From assembly GCF_000018025.1 (NCBI RefSeq), contig NC_009831.1, forward strand, positions 124,001 through 188,000: a stretch of 64,000 nt of DNA, given 5' to 3'. The position numbers were made by a program, and so were the translations under genes. The notes under the pieces were generated by a model that saw only the letters and a program-made list of their open reading frames with translations, was not told where the DNA came from and did no database searches. The DNA is from Shewanella sediminis HAW-EB3. Its GTDB lineage: Bacteria > Pseudomonadota > Gammaproteobacteria > Enterobacterales > Shewanellaceae. Positions 18,251-27,330 of the stretch are shown one piece after another (the stretch's first letter is position 1; each line of letters starts with the position of its first letter).

Positions 18251-18721
18251 TTACACTGCTTCTATGAGTGATTTTTGTAGTTTTATCTTATTATTTTCAA
18301 CTTTATCAGTCGCTTGAGTCATGTTGGTGATTTGATATCGACTGGCGGTTAGCATGGCTAACATAGATGAAAACCGGTTCAGGGTTTTAACTTCTATCTG
18401 TTGATATCCACTTTCTCTGGCCCAAGATTCTTGAGCCTGTAGCAGGTGCTGGGCTAAACCTAAATTTCGATACTCTGGAATCACACCTCCCAGCCAGCTA
18501 TAGAAAGTAGAGCCATTGAGTTCGTACCCTAGCTTAAAACCTGCAAGTTCACCTTCTACTCTGATAAACATGATCAGTATAGGCTTATGATTAAGCCGTA
18601 CTTGATACTCTGATTCAGGATATGGCTTATCAAATTCAGGGATCTGTCGATGTATATCGAGTAAGCAGTTCAGCAGATCTGGGGTAAGCTCAGTCGTTGT
18701 TTCTATCTCTACGTTGTACAT
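18251..18721 (-). CDS. GNAT-family N-acetyltransferase
   Basis: The 156-residue protein has the GNAT fold pattern: GELAGFKLGYE (beta-strands 2-3) and the acetyl-CoA-binding region GGVIPEYRNLGLAQHLLQAQESWA, where the usual RxxGxG/A appears as YRNLGLA. A C-terminal EVKTLNRFSSMLAML follows. The substrate is unknown; small-molecule and protein N-terminal targets are both possible. It is followed at once by ryhB in the same direction: the ryhB promoter begins 26 bases after its stop. Confidence 0.85.
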   Translation of the reverse strand: MYNVEIETTTELTPDLLNCLLDIHRQIPEFDKPYPESEYQVRLNHKPILIMFIRVEGELAGFKLGYELNGSTFYSWLGGVIPEYRNLGLAQHLLQAQESWARESGYQQIEVKTLNRFSSMLAMLTASRYQITNMTQATDKVENNKIKLQKSLIEAV

Positions 18722-18833
18722 GGGGAGCCAATCTCTCTGTAAAAAAAGGCAGCAGATGAGCTGCTGCCTATATTATAAGCTGGCAATATTAGCCCAAAAC
18801 AACTGGTCTGGCCAGTATCTTGGGTTATAGGCT

Positions 18834-19499
18834 TTAGTTAGTGGCCAGTTCTTGTTGAGTTGGTAATTTTACGATTTTTCGTTCCAGTACCTTTAATAGC
18901 ACGCCATATGCCGGTAGAAACAACCCTAAGCTTACAATCAGTTTAAAGCCATAGTCGACGCTGGCTATTTCAGGCCAATGTGCAGCCATAAAGCTATCGC
19001 TGGAGGCGTAAAAAGCTAGCGAGAAGAAAACCAAGGTATCAACCAGGTTACCGATAAGGGTCGATGCTGCAGGTGCTACCCACCAAGATTGCGTATTTCT
19101 TAATTTGGCGAAGACGGTGATATCCATGAGCTGGCCAATGAGGTAGGCGGCGAAGCTGGCGAAGGCAATACGAAAAACAAAGTTATTGAATTCAGATAGT
19201 GCTGTGAAGCCTTGAAAGCTGCCCTGATGAAAAATAACGCCCATTAAATATGAGATAAGCAAGGCTGGAATCATCGCTTTTAGAATGATGCGCCTGGCCG
19301 CGCTTTGACCGAAAATTCTGACGGTGAGATCGGTAGCAAGGTAGACGAATGGAAAGCTGAATGCTCCCCAGGTAGTATGAAGTTCAAATATCTGAAAAGG
19401 CAGTTGAACCAAATAGTTACTGGCGCATATGATCAGTATGTGGAAGCCGACAAGCACCAGCAGTGCACGGCGAATTTGCGCATTTGTTAACGTTAACAT
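18834..19499 (-). CDS. yhhQ: Queuosine-precursor transporter (YhhQ/VUT family)
   Basis: The 221-residue protein has about six membrane segments and the family's conserved FPFVYLATDLTVRIFG near residues 48-63 and LRNTQSWWVAPAASTLIGNLVDTLVF in the second half. YhhQ-type (COG1738) carriers take up preQ0/preQ1, precursors of the queuosine tRNA modification. A promoter at 19659-19686 and a structured leader of about 150 nt lie upstream, which suggests control by an RNA element. Confidence 0.9.
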   Translation of the reverse strand: MLTLTNAQIRRALLVLVGFHILIICASNYLVQLPFQIFELHTTWGAFSFPFVYLATDLTVRIFGQSAARRIILKAMIPALLISYLMGVIFHQGSFQGFTALSEFNNFVFRIAFASFAAYLIGQLMDITVFAKLRNTQSWWVAPAASTLIGNLVDTLVFFSLAFYASSDSFMAAHWPEIASVDYGFKLIVSLGLFLPAYGVLLKVLERKIVKLPTQQELATN

Positions 19500-19521
19500 C
19501 TTGTAGCCTTTTTAATTGATT

Positions 19522-19557
19522 ATCCGTTTGCACGGTCACGGGGTGAGGGAACCCGTT
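19522..19557 (-). promoter_or_regulatory. Candidate preQ1-I-like riboswitch in yhhQ leader
   Basis: The minus strand from 19557 reads ACGGG, then a C/U-rich 9-base loop ending CAC, then CCCGU, then a tail holding CAAACGG. This matches the small preQ1-I plan: a 5-bp stem, a loop whose last base is the ligand-pairing C, a CCC strand and a 3' tail that can pair back to the loop. The tail is less A-rich than in studied examples, so the call is tentative, but the gene downstream is a preQ0/preQ1 transporter. Confidence 0.4.
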
Positions 19558-19658
19558 AAGATAAGTGGTATTTGGCATTAAATACCTAAGACACGAGCAT
19601 TATTAGTAAGCGGGTCGTGGATTAGTTATGCCTATTCTAGCCCCTGTAGGGGCGGCAC

Positions 19659-19686
19659 ATTATAGAGAGGTTTTCAGTTGGGGCAA
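19659..19686 (-). promoter_or_regulatory. Promoter of yhhQ
   Basis: On the minus strand TTGCCC (19686-19681) and a perfect TATAAT (19664-19659) are 16 bases apart. Transcription would begin near 19652 and leave a leader of about 150 bases with several stem-loops, including CCCCTACAGGGG and GGTATTT/AAATACC. Confidence 0.65.
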
Positions 19687-19807
19687 GAGTTATGAGGAGT
19701 TTTTGTCCAAAAGATCTTAAATAGACCTAAACTATCTACTAGATACACTCAGTTTTTGGCTGCTTTGAGTTTTGTTACTTTTGGCTAAACAGAGAATGGT
19801 CATCTCT

Positions 19808-20581
19808 ATGAAGAGACTAACACTTACGACTTTACTGATATGTTTGATTCTTCTGCCAAGTCATCTCTTGGCAAACCCAACTCCGCTTATTGAAGGCCCC
19901 AGAGTGGTGACCATAGCCACCGATAGTTGGCTAGGTTATACCAACAGAGATGGAAGCGGTTACTATTTCGATATTCTGAAACGGGTATTTCCTGAGAAAG
20001 AGTGGCTACTTCAAATCGATATAGTGCCCTTTTCCCGGGTGAGGTATTTAGTCAATCACAATAGGATCGATATGGCTTTAGGCTTCTATAGCGGAGATAC
20101 GACCAGGGCTCTATATAGTAAGAATCCCGTCGAAGTCGATAGCGTGGATGCAGCGATAACTCCTGAGTTGGCGGTCATATGGAAAGGGGCCGAGAGCTTG
20201 AGCCAGAAGAAAGTTCAGGCACTCTTAGCATACCGTTATGATGAATTTATCTCTGTACCTATGTACTACGAGGAGAGCAGTAATCTACTTGAGATGCTGA
20301 ATAGGGTAAACCGAGGTCAGGTGGATGCGGTGCTGGATTATAAGCCCGTGATGCTAACTATGGTGCCTAAGTTGAATCAGCCCAGGCAGTTTGTGATCAT
20401 AGAAAATGTGTTCAGGACAGAGATCTATTTCGTTTTTTCTGACAATGACAGAGGCGCAAAGCTAAAGCGGCACTTTGATAGAGAATTGAAAAAACTTATC
20501 GACAGTGGTGAACTCGACGAGCTCTTTCGTCATTACGTGGGTCCCGATGCTCAAAGGCTAGATCCAGGCAGAGAGCAGTGA
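19808..20581 (+). CDS. Periplasmic solute-binding protein (family 3-like)
   Basis: The protein starts with a signal peptide (MKRLTLTTLLICLILLPSHLLA, cleaved before NPTP) and continues as an extracellular solute-binding domain: VTIATDSWLGYTNRDGSGYYFDILKRVF, then RVRYLVNHNRIDMALGFYSGDTTRA, and a C-terminal LIDSGELDELFRHYVG. No permease or ATPase is adjacent, so it may be an orphan binding protein or a sensor. The frame is open from an ATG at 19772 and a second ATG at 19796, but 19808 gives a clean signal peptide. The ligand cannot be told. Confidence 0.78.
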   Translation: MKRLTLTTLLICLILLPSHLLANPTPLIEGPRVVTIATDSWLGYTNRDGSGYYFDILKRVFPEKEWLLQIDIVPFSRVRYLVNHNRIDMALGFYSGDTTRALYSKNPVEVDSVDAAITPELAVIWKGAESLSQKKVQALLAYRYDEFISVPMYYEESSNLLEMLNRVNRGQVDAVLDYKPVMLTMVPKLNQPRQFVIIENVFRTEIYFVFSDNDRGAKLKRHFDRELKKLIDSGELDELFRHYVGPDAQRLDPGREQ

Positions 20582-20686
20582 CTTTTCGGGAAGAGCTGTA
20601 AACCTTCTGTAATACTGTGTGGCTGGCAGCTCTTAACCCTGAACTTGATTTTAATAGCTTAGAGTTCAGTAGCTCTTAACTCAGAA

Positions 20687-22057
20687 CTAAAGTTCAGTAA
20701 GGATAGAAAGTATCGTTGTCAGCTTATTCTCTAATTCAACCCATTCGGCTTCCGGCTCTGAACCTGAAACAATACCGGCTCCGGCGAATAAGTTGATCCG
20801 TCCGGGCTCTATGAGTGCACTGCGGATAGCGACGGCAAACTCACTTTCATATTTATTGAAATATCCACAGGCTCCGGCATACCAGCCTCTGGCGTAGCCT
20901 TCACGTTGGCGGATAAAGCTCATTGCGGGTTCTTTTGGTAAGCCGCCCACGGCAGGTGTCGGATGGAGCGCCTGTAATAACTGAAAGTCATCGATACCAG
21001 GTTTCAACTCAGCCCTAATTGAACGGTGTAGATGTTGAATATGGCTGAGTTTAAATACCCGAGGCGTCTCTTCCGCGCCAACATAGTTACTTAAAGGAGT
21101 TAAGGCATCAACGATATGCTCTTTTACGAGCTGATTTTCATGGCTATTTTTACTGTCCTCTAATAGCTGTTGAGCAAGAACTCTGTCTTCTTCCTGGTTT
21201 AACCCACGTGTTGTTGTGCCCGCCAATGCTTCGGTAAATAGTTCTCGTTGTCTACGTCGATAGAGGCGCTCTGGCGTGCAGGAGATAAAAGCACGTTCGG
21301 GGCTAAACTGGAATCCAAATTGAAAACTATTTTGATTACGTCCCTGCCAACAAGCGAGTAGCGTCCAGGGGTCGACCTCTTCGTCTACCTCCAGTTGAGT
21401 CAGACGCGACAGCACGACTTTTGGGGTATCCTGTATAAACTTCTCGTGAGTGACTTTCTTTACCAATTCGGTCCAATGATAATGGTCTGGCCTATCACTT
21501 CTGCTTAATAAGTTGATTTTATTTGGTGGGGAGAGTGGACTTGGGAAAACCAGTTTTGCCAAGTCTTCTATCGCTTTGGTTCGCTCAGTTTCAGTATCAT
21601 TAGACTCGCAATTAAGGTTGATCAGTAATTTATACTCTTCACCACTGCGTCTTAACTCTATTCTGGGAAGAACAAAGTGGGCTCTGCCAAACTCGGGCCA
21701 GCATTCAGTGGTTCTGTCGAAAGCAACGCCGCCATAATAGCGAATATCCTGATTGTTTGAGAGGGCGCGTTGTTTCTGATATTCCAAGGATAGCTGGTTG
21801 TCATCTACCGCCTCTTCATAGGCGAAATCTTTGCAGCTTCCGACGGCAGCAACTTCCTCTTCGGTATCTCTGCCTTTCCAGTAAATTCTGGGGTAGATCG
21901 GCTGTGCGGCAAGCCAGGCAATCGCAGGCATGGGCGAAATGGGAACAGAAATTTGAATGATAGGATCACTGTGCGACTGAAATTTCAGTTGTTTTAGTTT
22001 GTCAGTAAGGGTTGAGATAGCCTGTGACAGCAGGAAAGCAGCCAATTGAAACTCCAA
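20687..22057 (-). CDS. menF: Isochorismate synthase
   Basis: MenF converts chorismate to isochorismate, the first step of menaquinone synthesis, needed for anaerobic respiration. The C-terminal two thirds show the chorismate-binding domain: SPERAFISCTPERL, EALAGTTTRG, KNSHENQLVKEHI, HPTPAVGGLPKEPA and GWYAGACGYF..EFAVAIRSAL, with the final SGSEPEAEWVELENK. The length of 456 residues is normal. The frame opens at a TTG at 22057; a second TTG at 22045, preceded by TTGGAG, is an equally good start. No other men gene lies in the window. Confidence 0.94.
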   Translation of the reverse strand: MEFQLAAFLLSQAISTLTDKLKQLKFQSHSDPIIQISVPISPMPAIAWLAAQPIYPRIYWKGRDTEEEVAAVGSCKDFAYEEAVDDNQLSLEYQKQRALSNNQDIRYYGGVAFDRTTECWPEFGRAHFVLPRIELRRSGEEYKLLINLNCESNDTETERTKAIEDLAKLVFPSPLSPPNKINLLSRSDRPDHYHWTELVKKVTHEKFIQDTPKVVLSRLTQLEVDEEVDPWTLLACWQGRNQNSFQFGFQFSPERAFISCTPERLYRRRQRELFTEALAGTTTRGLNQEEDRVLAQQLLEDSKNSHENQLVKEHIVDALTPLSNYVGAEETPRVFKLSHIQHLHRSIRAELKPGIDDFQLLQALHPTPAVGGLPKEPAMSFIRQREGYARGWYAGACGYFNKYESEFAVAIRSALIEPGRINLFAGAGIVSGSEPEAEWVELENKLTTILSILTEL

Positions 22058-22314
22058 ACAAATATCAGTGAAAATAGAACAGTGGAAACTACCGCAGAGA
22101 TCCTTTGATTCTGACGCTATCTAGTTCCTATATATAATTGGTAATAAGAATCTTTACCACAAAGTAATGCTCAAGCTAAAAACTGTCAAGTCGTTGCCAT
22201 TCAAGCTGTGAACTTGACCATGAATACAGCAATACAAGTTTGTATTTCACCTACCTTATCATCAAGTTGACGTCTATAACTCTGAGTAATTCTGTCCTTA
22301 CGTCTATTTGATGT

Positions 22315-22359
22315 GGACAATTTGTCCCTCGCTAGCAGTTCGATGTGTAGACATTGTCT
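22315..22359. promoter_or_regulatory. Two palindromic GACA-TGTC operator candidates
   Basis: GGACAA-T-TTGTCC (22315-22327) and AGACA-T-TGTCT (22349-22359) share the same odd-length palindromic design, and their centres are 33 bases apart, about three helical turns. They lie 104-148 bases ahead of the TonB receptor start in a 405-bp spacer with more GACA/TGTC half-sites nearby. I do not recognise the regulator. I see no cobalamin riboswitch in the spacer. Confidence 0.5.
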
Positions 22360-22462
22360 GAATTTGTCGATCTGCGTTTGTTTTTGACTTTTTATTTCTT
22401 GAGGACAGACAAGTTGGTGCTGACAATAACGGCGAATAAGCTCTGGTTAGGATACGTTTAGT

Positions 22463-24496
22463 ATGAAAGTACAACAAAAAATAATAAAAATGTCGGCAAT
22501 CGCGCTTGCCATCGGTAGTAGTGGAGCCGTATTTGCGGACGACATAGATAGAGACCCAATCCTCAATGTAAACGAAGTCATCGTTGTTCATGGCGAGAGA
22601 CCGACCGCGACAGAAGTGGCTACGACTCATTGGAGTATCGATGAGGATGAGATAAAAGCGCTGGGGGCTCAAAGCTTAGAACAAGTGCTTAAAAATGTGC
22701 CTGGCGTATATGTAAGAACCGGCGGACAGGGTACACCAAGGGTAGATATTCGTGGGTTTAAGACACGACACGTTACCTTGCTCATTAATGGTGTGCCGGC
22801 AAATGGTGCCGAAGATGGCCAGTTTGATCCAAGTGTGATCCCAACCAGTCAGATCGCTTCTGTCGAAGTTTCAGTAGGGCCGACATCGGTTCTTTATGGC
22901 CCCGGCGGAGCCGGTGGTGTGATTAATATCATCACCAAGCAGGGAGATGATGCCTCTACTTTGTCGGGGCGATTAGAGGCGTCCGGCGAAGATACCTTCA
23001 ATGGTGACATTAGCGCTGCGGGGTCAGGTGATAATTGGCAAGGTTTGGTCAGTGTCAGTCATCAACAAACGAATGGTTTCCCACTGTCAGGTGATTATCC
23101 ACATAACGATGTTCAGCTTGATGATGTCAGGGCTAACTCTGATAAAGAGATCGATAATATTTATGCTCAGGGGAGCTATTGGTTATCAGACAATACCCAA
23201 GTAACTGCCAATATGAGCCTGCGTTCGGGCCAGTGGGGCAAGCCTTCACGAGATGGTAGCGGTAGCGGAACCGTTAAGTTTGAGCGGGCCGATGACTATG
23301 ATGCAAAAACCTTCCAGTTAGGCATGGCACATAAATTCAGTGAGATGTTCACCCTTAGAGGTTTCGGTTATCACAATCAGAGTGATGTGCTGGAGACACA
23401 ATATACCGATTCCAGCTATACCAAGGTGAAACAGAGTCAGGACGGACGCTCAAAGGTACAGGGCGGAAATCTGCAGTTTATCACCAATTTCGGTGATGTG
23501 GGTTTGCTGACGAGTTCTCTTATCGCTGAAAATCAGAGCTGGGAGTCCACAACATCCAAGCCATCGACAGGTGACAAGTCGAGTCAGAAGCAGAGTCGGG
23601 TACTCGATGGCTATAGCGGCGGAAGCGGTGGTGGAAACGGCGGTGGAAGCAGCAACTTCGATGACTCGGCGTGGCTCTATACCTTAGCCGCCGAATATCA
23701 ATATCAGGATGATGGCTATTATGGTTTCACCATAGGTGGTGCTCTTCATGATCAAGACCGTGTCAAAGAGTCTGAGAATGATTACTCAGGGCAGCTGTCC
23801 GGATTCTGGCAAGCATTTGAACAGACACGTTTCAATGCGGGAATCGCAAGAAAAGTTCGCTTCCCTTCGATGAAGAACCTGTACTCACAATCTTCAGGAA
23901 ATGCCGATTTAGTTGCAGAAACATCTAAACATTTTGAACTCGGTGTTGAACAAGAGCTGGGAGCATCGACGGCGCTATCCGTTGCGGGCTACTACACCGA
24001 TGCCGAGAACTATATTGCCAAGGATATGTCAGGTGTCTATCAAAATATGGGGCGCTATCAGTTCAAAGGGGTCGATGTGTCTCTGAATAACCAGTTCATT
24101 GACGATCTGTCATTAACCTTTGTCTATAGCTTTTTGGACACCGAAGACAAAGATGCTTTCGATGGCATGGGGACTTTAGAGTATCGCCCAAGGCATCAGC
24201 TTCGTTTTCAGGCAGATTATGAGCTTCCTTTTGCGATGCGAATCAACATGAATATTGAACGGATCATGGGACAGGTCTACTACGAACAGGAGAAGGTTAA
24301 CGGTAATAAAGTTTGGACCGAGCAGTCATTAAAAGATTACACCTTGTTGGATTTGAACTTAGTTCAACCTGTATTGGATGACAAGCTGGAGCTCTACATC
24401 AGGGCGACAAACTTGTTAGATGAAAACTATTACCAAAGCGATGCCATTCCTCAGGCTGGACGACAAGTCTTTGTCGGCATTAGCTGGCAGATATAG
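22463..24496 (+). CDS. TonB-dependent outer membrane receptor
   Basis: The 677-residue protein has a signal peptide (cleavage after GSSGAVFA), a TonB-box-like EVIVVHG soon after, and a plug domain with VLKNVPGVYVRTGGQGTPRVDIRGFK and the GPTSVLYGPGGAGGVINIITKQG signature. A 22-strand barrel ends in GRQVFVGISWQI. An extracellular-looking loop near residue 390 is Gly/Ser-rich (YSGGSGGGNGGGSSNF). It imports a scarce ligand across the outer membrane with energy from TonB. The genes immediately downstream encode an ECF-type inner membrane importer, so both probably handle one substrate, perhaps a vitamin-like compound or metal complex. The substrate is unknown. Confidence 0.9.
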   Translation: MKVQQKIIKMSAIALAIGSSGAVFADDIDRDPILNVNEVIVVHGERPTATEVATTHWSIDEDEIKALGAQSLEQVLKNVPGVYVRTGGQGTPRVDIRGFKTRHVTLLINGVPANGAEDGQFDPSVIPTSQIASVEVSVGPTSVLYGPGGAGGVINIITKQGDDASTLSGRLEASGEDTFNGDISAAGSGDNWQGLVSVSHQQTNGFPLSGDYPHNDVQLDDVRANSDKEIDNIYAQGSYWLSDNTQVTANMSLRSGQWGKPSRDGSGSGTVKFERADDYDAKTFQLGMAHKFSEMFTLRGFGYHNQSDVLETQYTDSSYTKVKQSQDGRSKVQGGNLQFITNFGDVGLLTSSLIAENQSWESTTSKPSTGDKSSQKQSRVLDGYSGGSGGGNGGGSSNFDDSAWLYTLAAEYQYQDDGYYGFTIGGALHDQDRVKESENDYSGQLSGFWQAFEQTRFNAGIARKVRFPSMKNLYSQSSGNADLVAETSKHFELGVEQELGASTALSVAGYYTDAENYIAKDMSGVYQNMGRYQFKGVDVSLNNQFIDDLSLTFVYSFLDTEDKDAFDGMGTLEYRPRHQLRFQADYELPFAMRINMNIERIMGQVYYEQEKVNGNKVWTEQSLKDYTLLDLNLVQPVLDDKLELYIRATNLLDENYYQSDAIPQAGRQVFVGISWQI

Positions 24497-24658
24497 GCCA
24501 GTAACCCTCACGTTCAACTGAGGAGTTAATTGAACGGTGTTGGAACAAGTTAACTCTCATTATCAAATGGATAGGTTTGTCTGTGTGATGATGGGAGTTG
24601 GCTTCTAGCTTGTTATAACGCTAGTACTCGATATAAATAATCAATATAAGTAATCGAC

Positions 24659-26035
24659 ATGGATATGGTTTGTTCAGATATGAATTTACTGGAATTAGAT
24701 AGAGTTAGTTTCCGTTATCACAGTGACTCGCCTCTAGTGTTGAATGAAGCGAGTTTGGCTATTCGCAAGGGGGAATGTCACTGCATTAGCGGGCCTACCG
24801 GTTCAGGAAAATCGAGTCTTCTTAACCTTATTGTGGGGTGCCTTTCCAGACCCTTCGAAGGCGAGCTTCATATCGCCGATGGTGTTGTGCTTGGCTTAGT
24901 GATGCAGGATCCAAATGTGCAGTTTATCCGGCAGAGTGTCGGTGCTGAAGTTGCCTTTGCGTTAGAAAATCTGGCAGTCCCCTATGATCTTATGGTCGGT
25001 AAGGTTCAAGCAGCATTAAGAAAAGTGGGGTTATACGTCAGTTTAGATATGCCCATTGAGCAGCTATCACTCGGACAAAAGTATCGTTTGATGATCGCGG
25101 CTCAATTGGTATATGAACCCGATATTTTGCTGCTGGATGAGCCTTGGGCTCAACTCGATGATATGGGTGTCGATGAACTCATGTCAGTCTTGAGGCTACT
25201 CAAGTCCGATAACGTTGCCATCGTTTTGGTTGAGCACAACCCTGCGGCTTTCAGTGATCTTGTGGATCATTTTTGGCAATTAAAAGATGGCAAGATGACG
25301 TCAGGGTGTTTCCAGTCAGCTCCAATTTCATTCACCAGACCCGGATACATTCCCGTTGGGGAAAGTGTACTGGCTTTCGAGCCTTTTGAATTTTGTTTTG
25401 AAGATCAAAGCCCACTATTTGTATGCCATGACCATCTTGAGTTGTTTGAAGGTGAGATCGTCGCTTTGGTCGGCGACAATGGTGCAGGTAAGAGTAGTCT
25501 ATTGAAGAGTATTGCAGGGATACAGTCTAATGTCAGAGCGTTACCTCTGGCAGTATTGGGTAAGCAACCGAAGCTTGGTATCTTCGGCGGTGAACTGGGC
25601 TTATTACTTCAGCGTCCAAATCGTCAGCTTTTTGAAAATACTGTGTTGGAGGAGATGCAATTTAGCCTTAAACGCTTCGGTTTACCGCTGGAAAATGCCG
25701 ATAGACTATTGCGTGAAATGGGATTAGAGGACCTTAAATCTCATTCTCCTCATACCTTATCTTACGGGCAGCAACATCTGGTCGCTCTGGCATCTCTTGC
25801 CTCGTTGAAGCCGAAAGTATTGCTGCTTGATGATCCGCTTGCAGGCTTGGACCAGGCATTTTACTGCAGAGTTTGGCAGGTGTTGGTCAGCTTAAGTCAG
25901 CAAGGTACGGCCATCTTATTTAGCAGCCATAGGCAGATGAATCATATGCCGGTGACGCGATCATGGCAGTTATCCGATGGTCTCCTATATGACGACTTGT
26001 CTTTGGCTGGTGTGGAGAGTGTGAGTGCGGGCTAA
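24659..26035 (+). CDS. ECF transporter ATPase, two fused ABC domains
   Basis: The 458-residue protein holds two complete ABC ATPase domains. Domain 1 has GPTGSGKSSLLNL, LSLGQKYRLMIAAQL and ILLLDEPWAQL. Domain 2, from about residue 240, has GDNGAGKSSLLKSI, LSYGQQHLVALASL and VLLLDDPLAGL. Signatures of the form LS(L/Y)GQ fit energy-coupling-factor EcfA proteins, and fusion of the A1 and A2 halves is known. The EcfT-like gene overlaps its end by 11 bases, so the two are coupled. It powers the importer. Confidence 0.9.
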   Translation: MDMVCSDMNLLELDRVSFRYHSDSPLVLNEASLAIRKGECHCISGPTGSGKSSLLNLIVGCLSRPFEGELHIADGVVLGLVMQDPNVQFIRQSVGAEVAFALENLAVPYDLMVGKVQAALRKVGLYVSLDMPIEQLSLGQKYRLMIAAQLVYEPDILLLDEPWAQLDDMGVDELMSVLRLLKSDNVAIVLVEHNPAAFSDLVDHFWQLKDGKMTSGCFQSAPISFTRPGYIPVGESVLAFEPFEFCFEDQSPLFVCHDHLELFEGEIVALVGDNGAGKSSLLKSIAGIQSNVRALPLAVLGKQPKLGIFGGELGLLLQRPNRQLFENTVLEEMQFSLKRFGLPLENADRLLREMGLEDLKSHSPHTLSYGQQHLVALASLASLKPKVLLLDDPLAGLDQAFYCRVWQVLVSLSQQGTAILFSSHRQMNHMPVTRSWQLSDGLLYDDLSLAGVESVSAG

Positions 26036-26717
26036 AGGCAGGCATAAGGCAACTGAATATCGTGGAGCCGCAGGCTTTGATCATCATCGTCTTGAAAGGG
26101 CCGCGGCCCGGAAAAGCGGTTATATTACCGCCACCTCTTTAATTCTTGTCTTGTTATTGTCGAGTGGCGCTTTTTTTCTCCCGGACAGATATATCCCTGG
26201 TTTGATAGCGTGCGAAATTTGCTTGGTTATTCATGGCGTATACCGTCGGGGAAGTCTGGGCGTTATTGCACGGGTCTTTTTCGTGCAGCTCACTATCACC
26301 ATGAGTCTATATTATCTTATTCATGGCCAGAGTCAGCTGGCTCAGGGGGCGGTAGCGGTATTAAGGATCTTATTAGCTTTCATCCCTGGCTGGTGGTTAT
26401 CCATTACTTGCGCCCCGGAACGTATAGGTGAAGTGCTAACTTGGGTACTGCCGGTTAAGTGGGCATTCGTTATTGCGGCATCGATCAGTTTGCTGCCATA
26501 CATGACAGTCGAACTGCGTGAAATCTATCACATTCAGTGTCTGCGTGGCGCGCGAATAAACCCTAAAGCCCTGAGGGATCCGAGAAATTGGTCTGAATTA
26601 ATAAATTGTGTGATTTTTCCAGTACTTATTCAGCTGCTTAAGCTTTCCAGACAGATCGCTGTCGCGGCTCAATTACGATATTTTGGTAAGAGTAATCAAC
26701 CCACTCATTGGAGGTGA
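26025..26717 (+). CDS. ECF transporter transmembrane (T) component
   Basis: The 230-residue membrane protein has a basic N terminus, about five membrane segments and two short Arg motifs at the C-terminal side: CLRGARINP and AAQLRYFGKS. These correspond to the coupling helices (xRG-type) of EcfT that contact the two ATPase domains. The start is a GTG inside the previous gene, with GGAGAG upstream. It joins the ATPases to the substrate-binding S component. The first 30 residues are soluble and unusually rich in His and Arg (DHHRLERAAARK). Confidence 0.82.
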   Translation: MRAKGRHKATEYRGAAGFDHHRLERAAARKSGYITATSLILVLLLSSGAFFLPDRYIPGLIACEICLVIHGVYRRGSLGVIARVFFVQLTITMSLYYLIHGQSQLAQGAVAVLRILLAFIPGWWLSITCAPERIGEVLTWVLPVKWAFVIAASISLLPYMTVELREIYHIQCLRGARINPKALRDPRNWSELINCVIFPVLIQLLKLSRQIAVAAQLRYFGKSNQPTHWR

Positions 26718-26784
26718 TTTTACATTTCAAATCTCTCGTTTTATTCAACTCAGCTGTTAAACAAAACTATATGAAGAAGGTGTT

Positions 26785-27330
26785 ATGAGTAAGAGTTTTA
26801 ACTTCAGTTTGCAGGATGCACTCTTTATCGGCTTTTGTGCCACATTATTGGTGGCGCTAAAAAGCATGTTGCGTCTCAAGCTGGGCATCTCCGGGCATTC
26901 GATGTTTCTGATGACATTTTTCTATCTCATCTGTTATGGCGTGGTGGGACGTGTTGGCTGTATCTCCGCATGTGGAGTGTTATCCGGGCTGGTTGCCATG
27001 ATCTTAAGTGTGGGGAAAGGGGGGCCATTAATCCTCATAAAGTTTGCATTGCCGGCTATTGCGATGGATTTGAGTCTGCTCGTGTTTGCGGGGCTGTTTA
27101 CCCTAAGGTGGCGCTGTGTGATTGTGGGTCTGATAGGTTGTCTTGCATGGGCCACAAAGGGGTGGATAGAGGATCTGTTGGTGGGAATGACGATGCAGGT
27201 GGCTTTGGTTCAGTTTGCGTTGAGTATGCTAAAAGGTGGGATGTTTACCCTGTTCGCGGCCTTGATGGTCCCCCCAGTGTTAGAGCGGTTGAAGTCACAT
27301 GATTTACTCTATAAAGAGAGCGCAAAATAG
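26785..27330 (+). CDS. Likely ECF substrate-binding (S) component
   Basis: The 181-residue, very hydrophobic protein has five or six membrane segments, the size and shape of ECF S components (RibU, ThiT, BioY and others, about 170-210 residues). Near the N terminus it has ALKSMLRLKLGISGHSMFLMTFFYLICYG, with a conserved-looking GISGHS. I do not recognise a known S family, so the ligand is open. The gene follows ecfT by 67 bases with a good AGAAGG ribosome site and directly abuts the next gene. A metal ligand role for His in GHS is a speculation. Confidence 0.65.
   Translation: MSKSFNFSLQDALFIGFCATLLVALKSMLRLKLGISGHSMFLMTFFYLICYGVVGRVGCISACGVLSGLVAMILSVGKGGPLILIKFALPAIAMDLSLLVFAGLFTLRWRCVIVGLIGCLAWATKGWIEDLLVGMTMQVALVQFALSMLKGGMFTLFAALMVPPVLERLKSHDLLYKESAK

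Noticed and set aside
22058..22462. Cobalamin or other known riboswitch before the TonB receptor
   Set aside because: I looked for a B12-box-like string and a switch-like leader and found none; only palindromes were seen.
26835..27302. 155-codon frame on the plus strand inside the S-component gene
   Set aside because: It lies wholly inside a good membrane-protein gene in another frame, with Cys/Trp/Gly-rich composition typical of an out-of-frame shadow.
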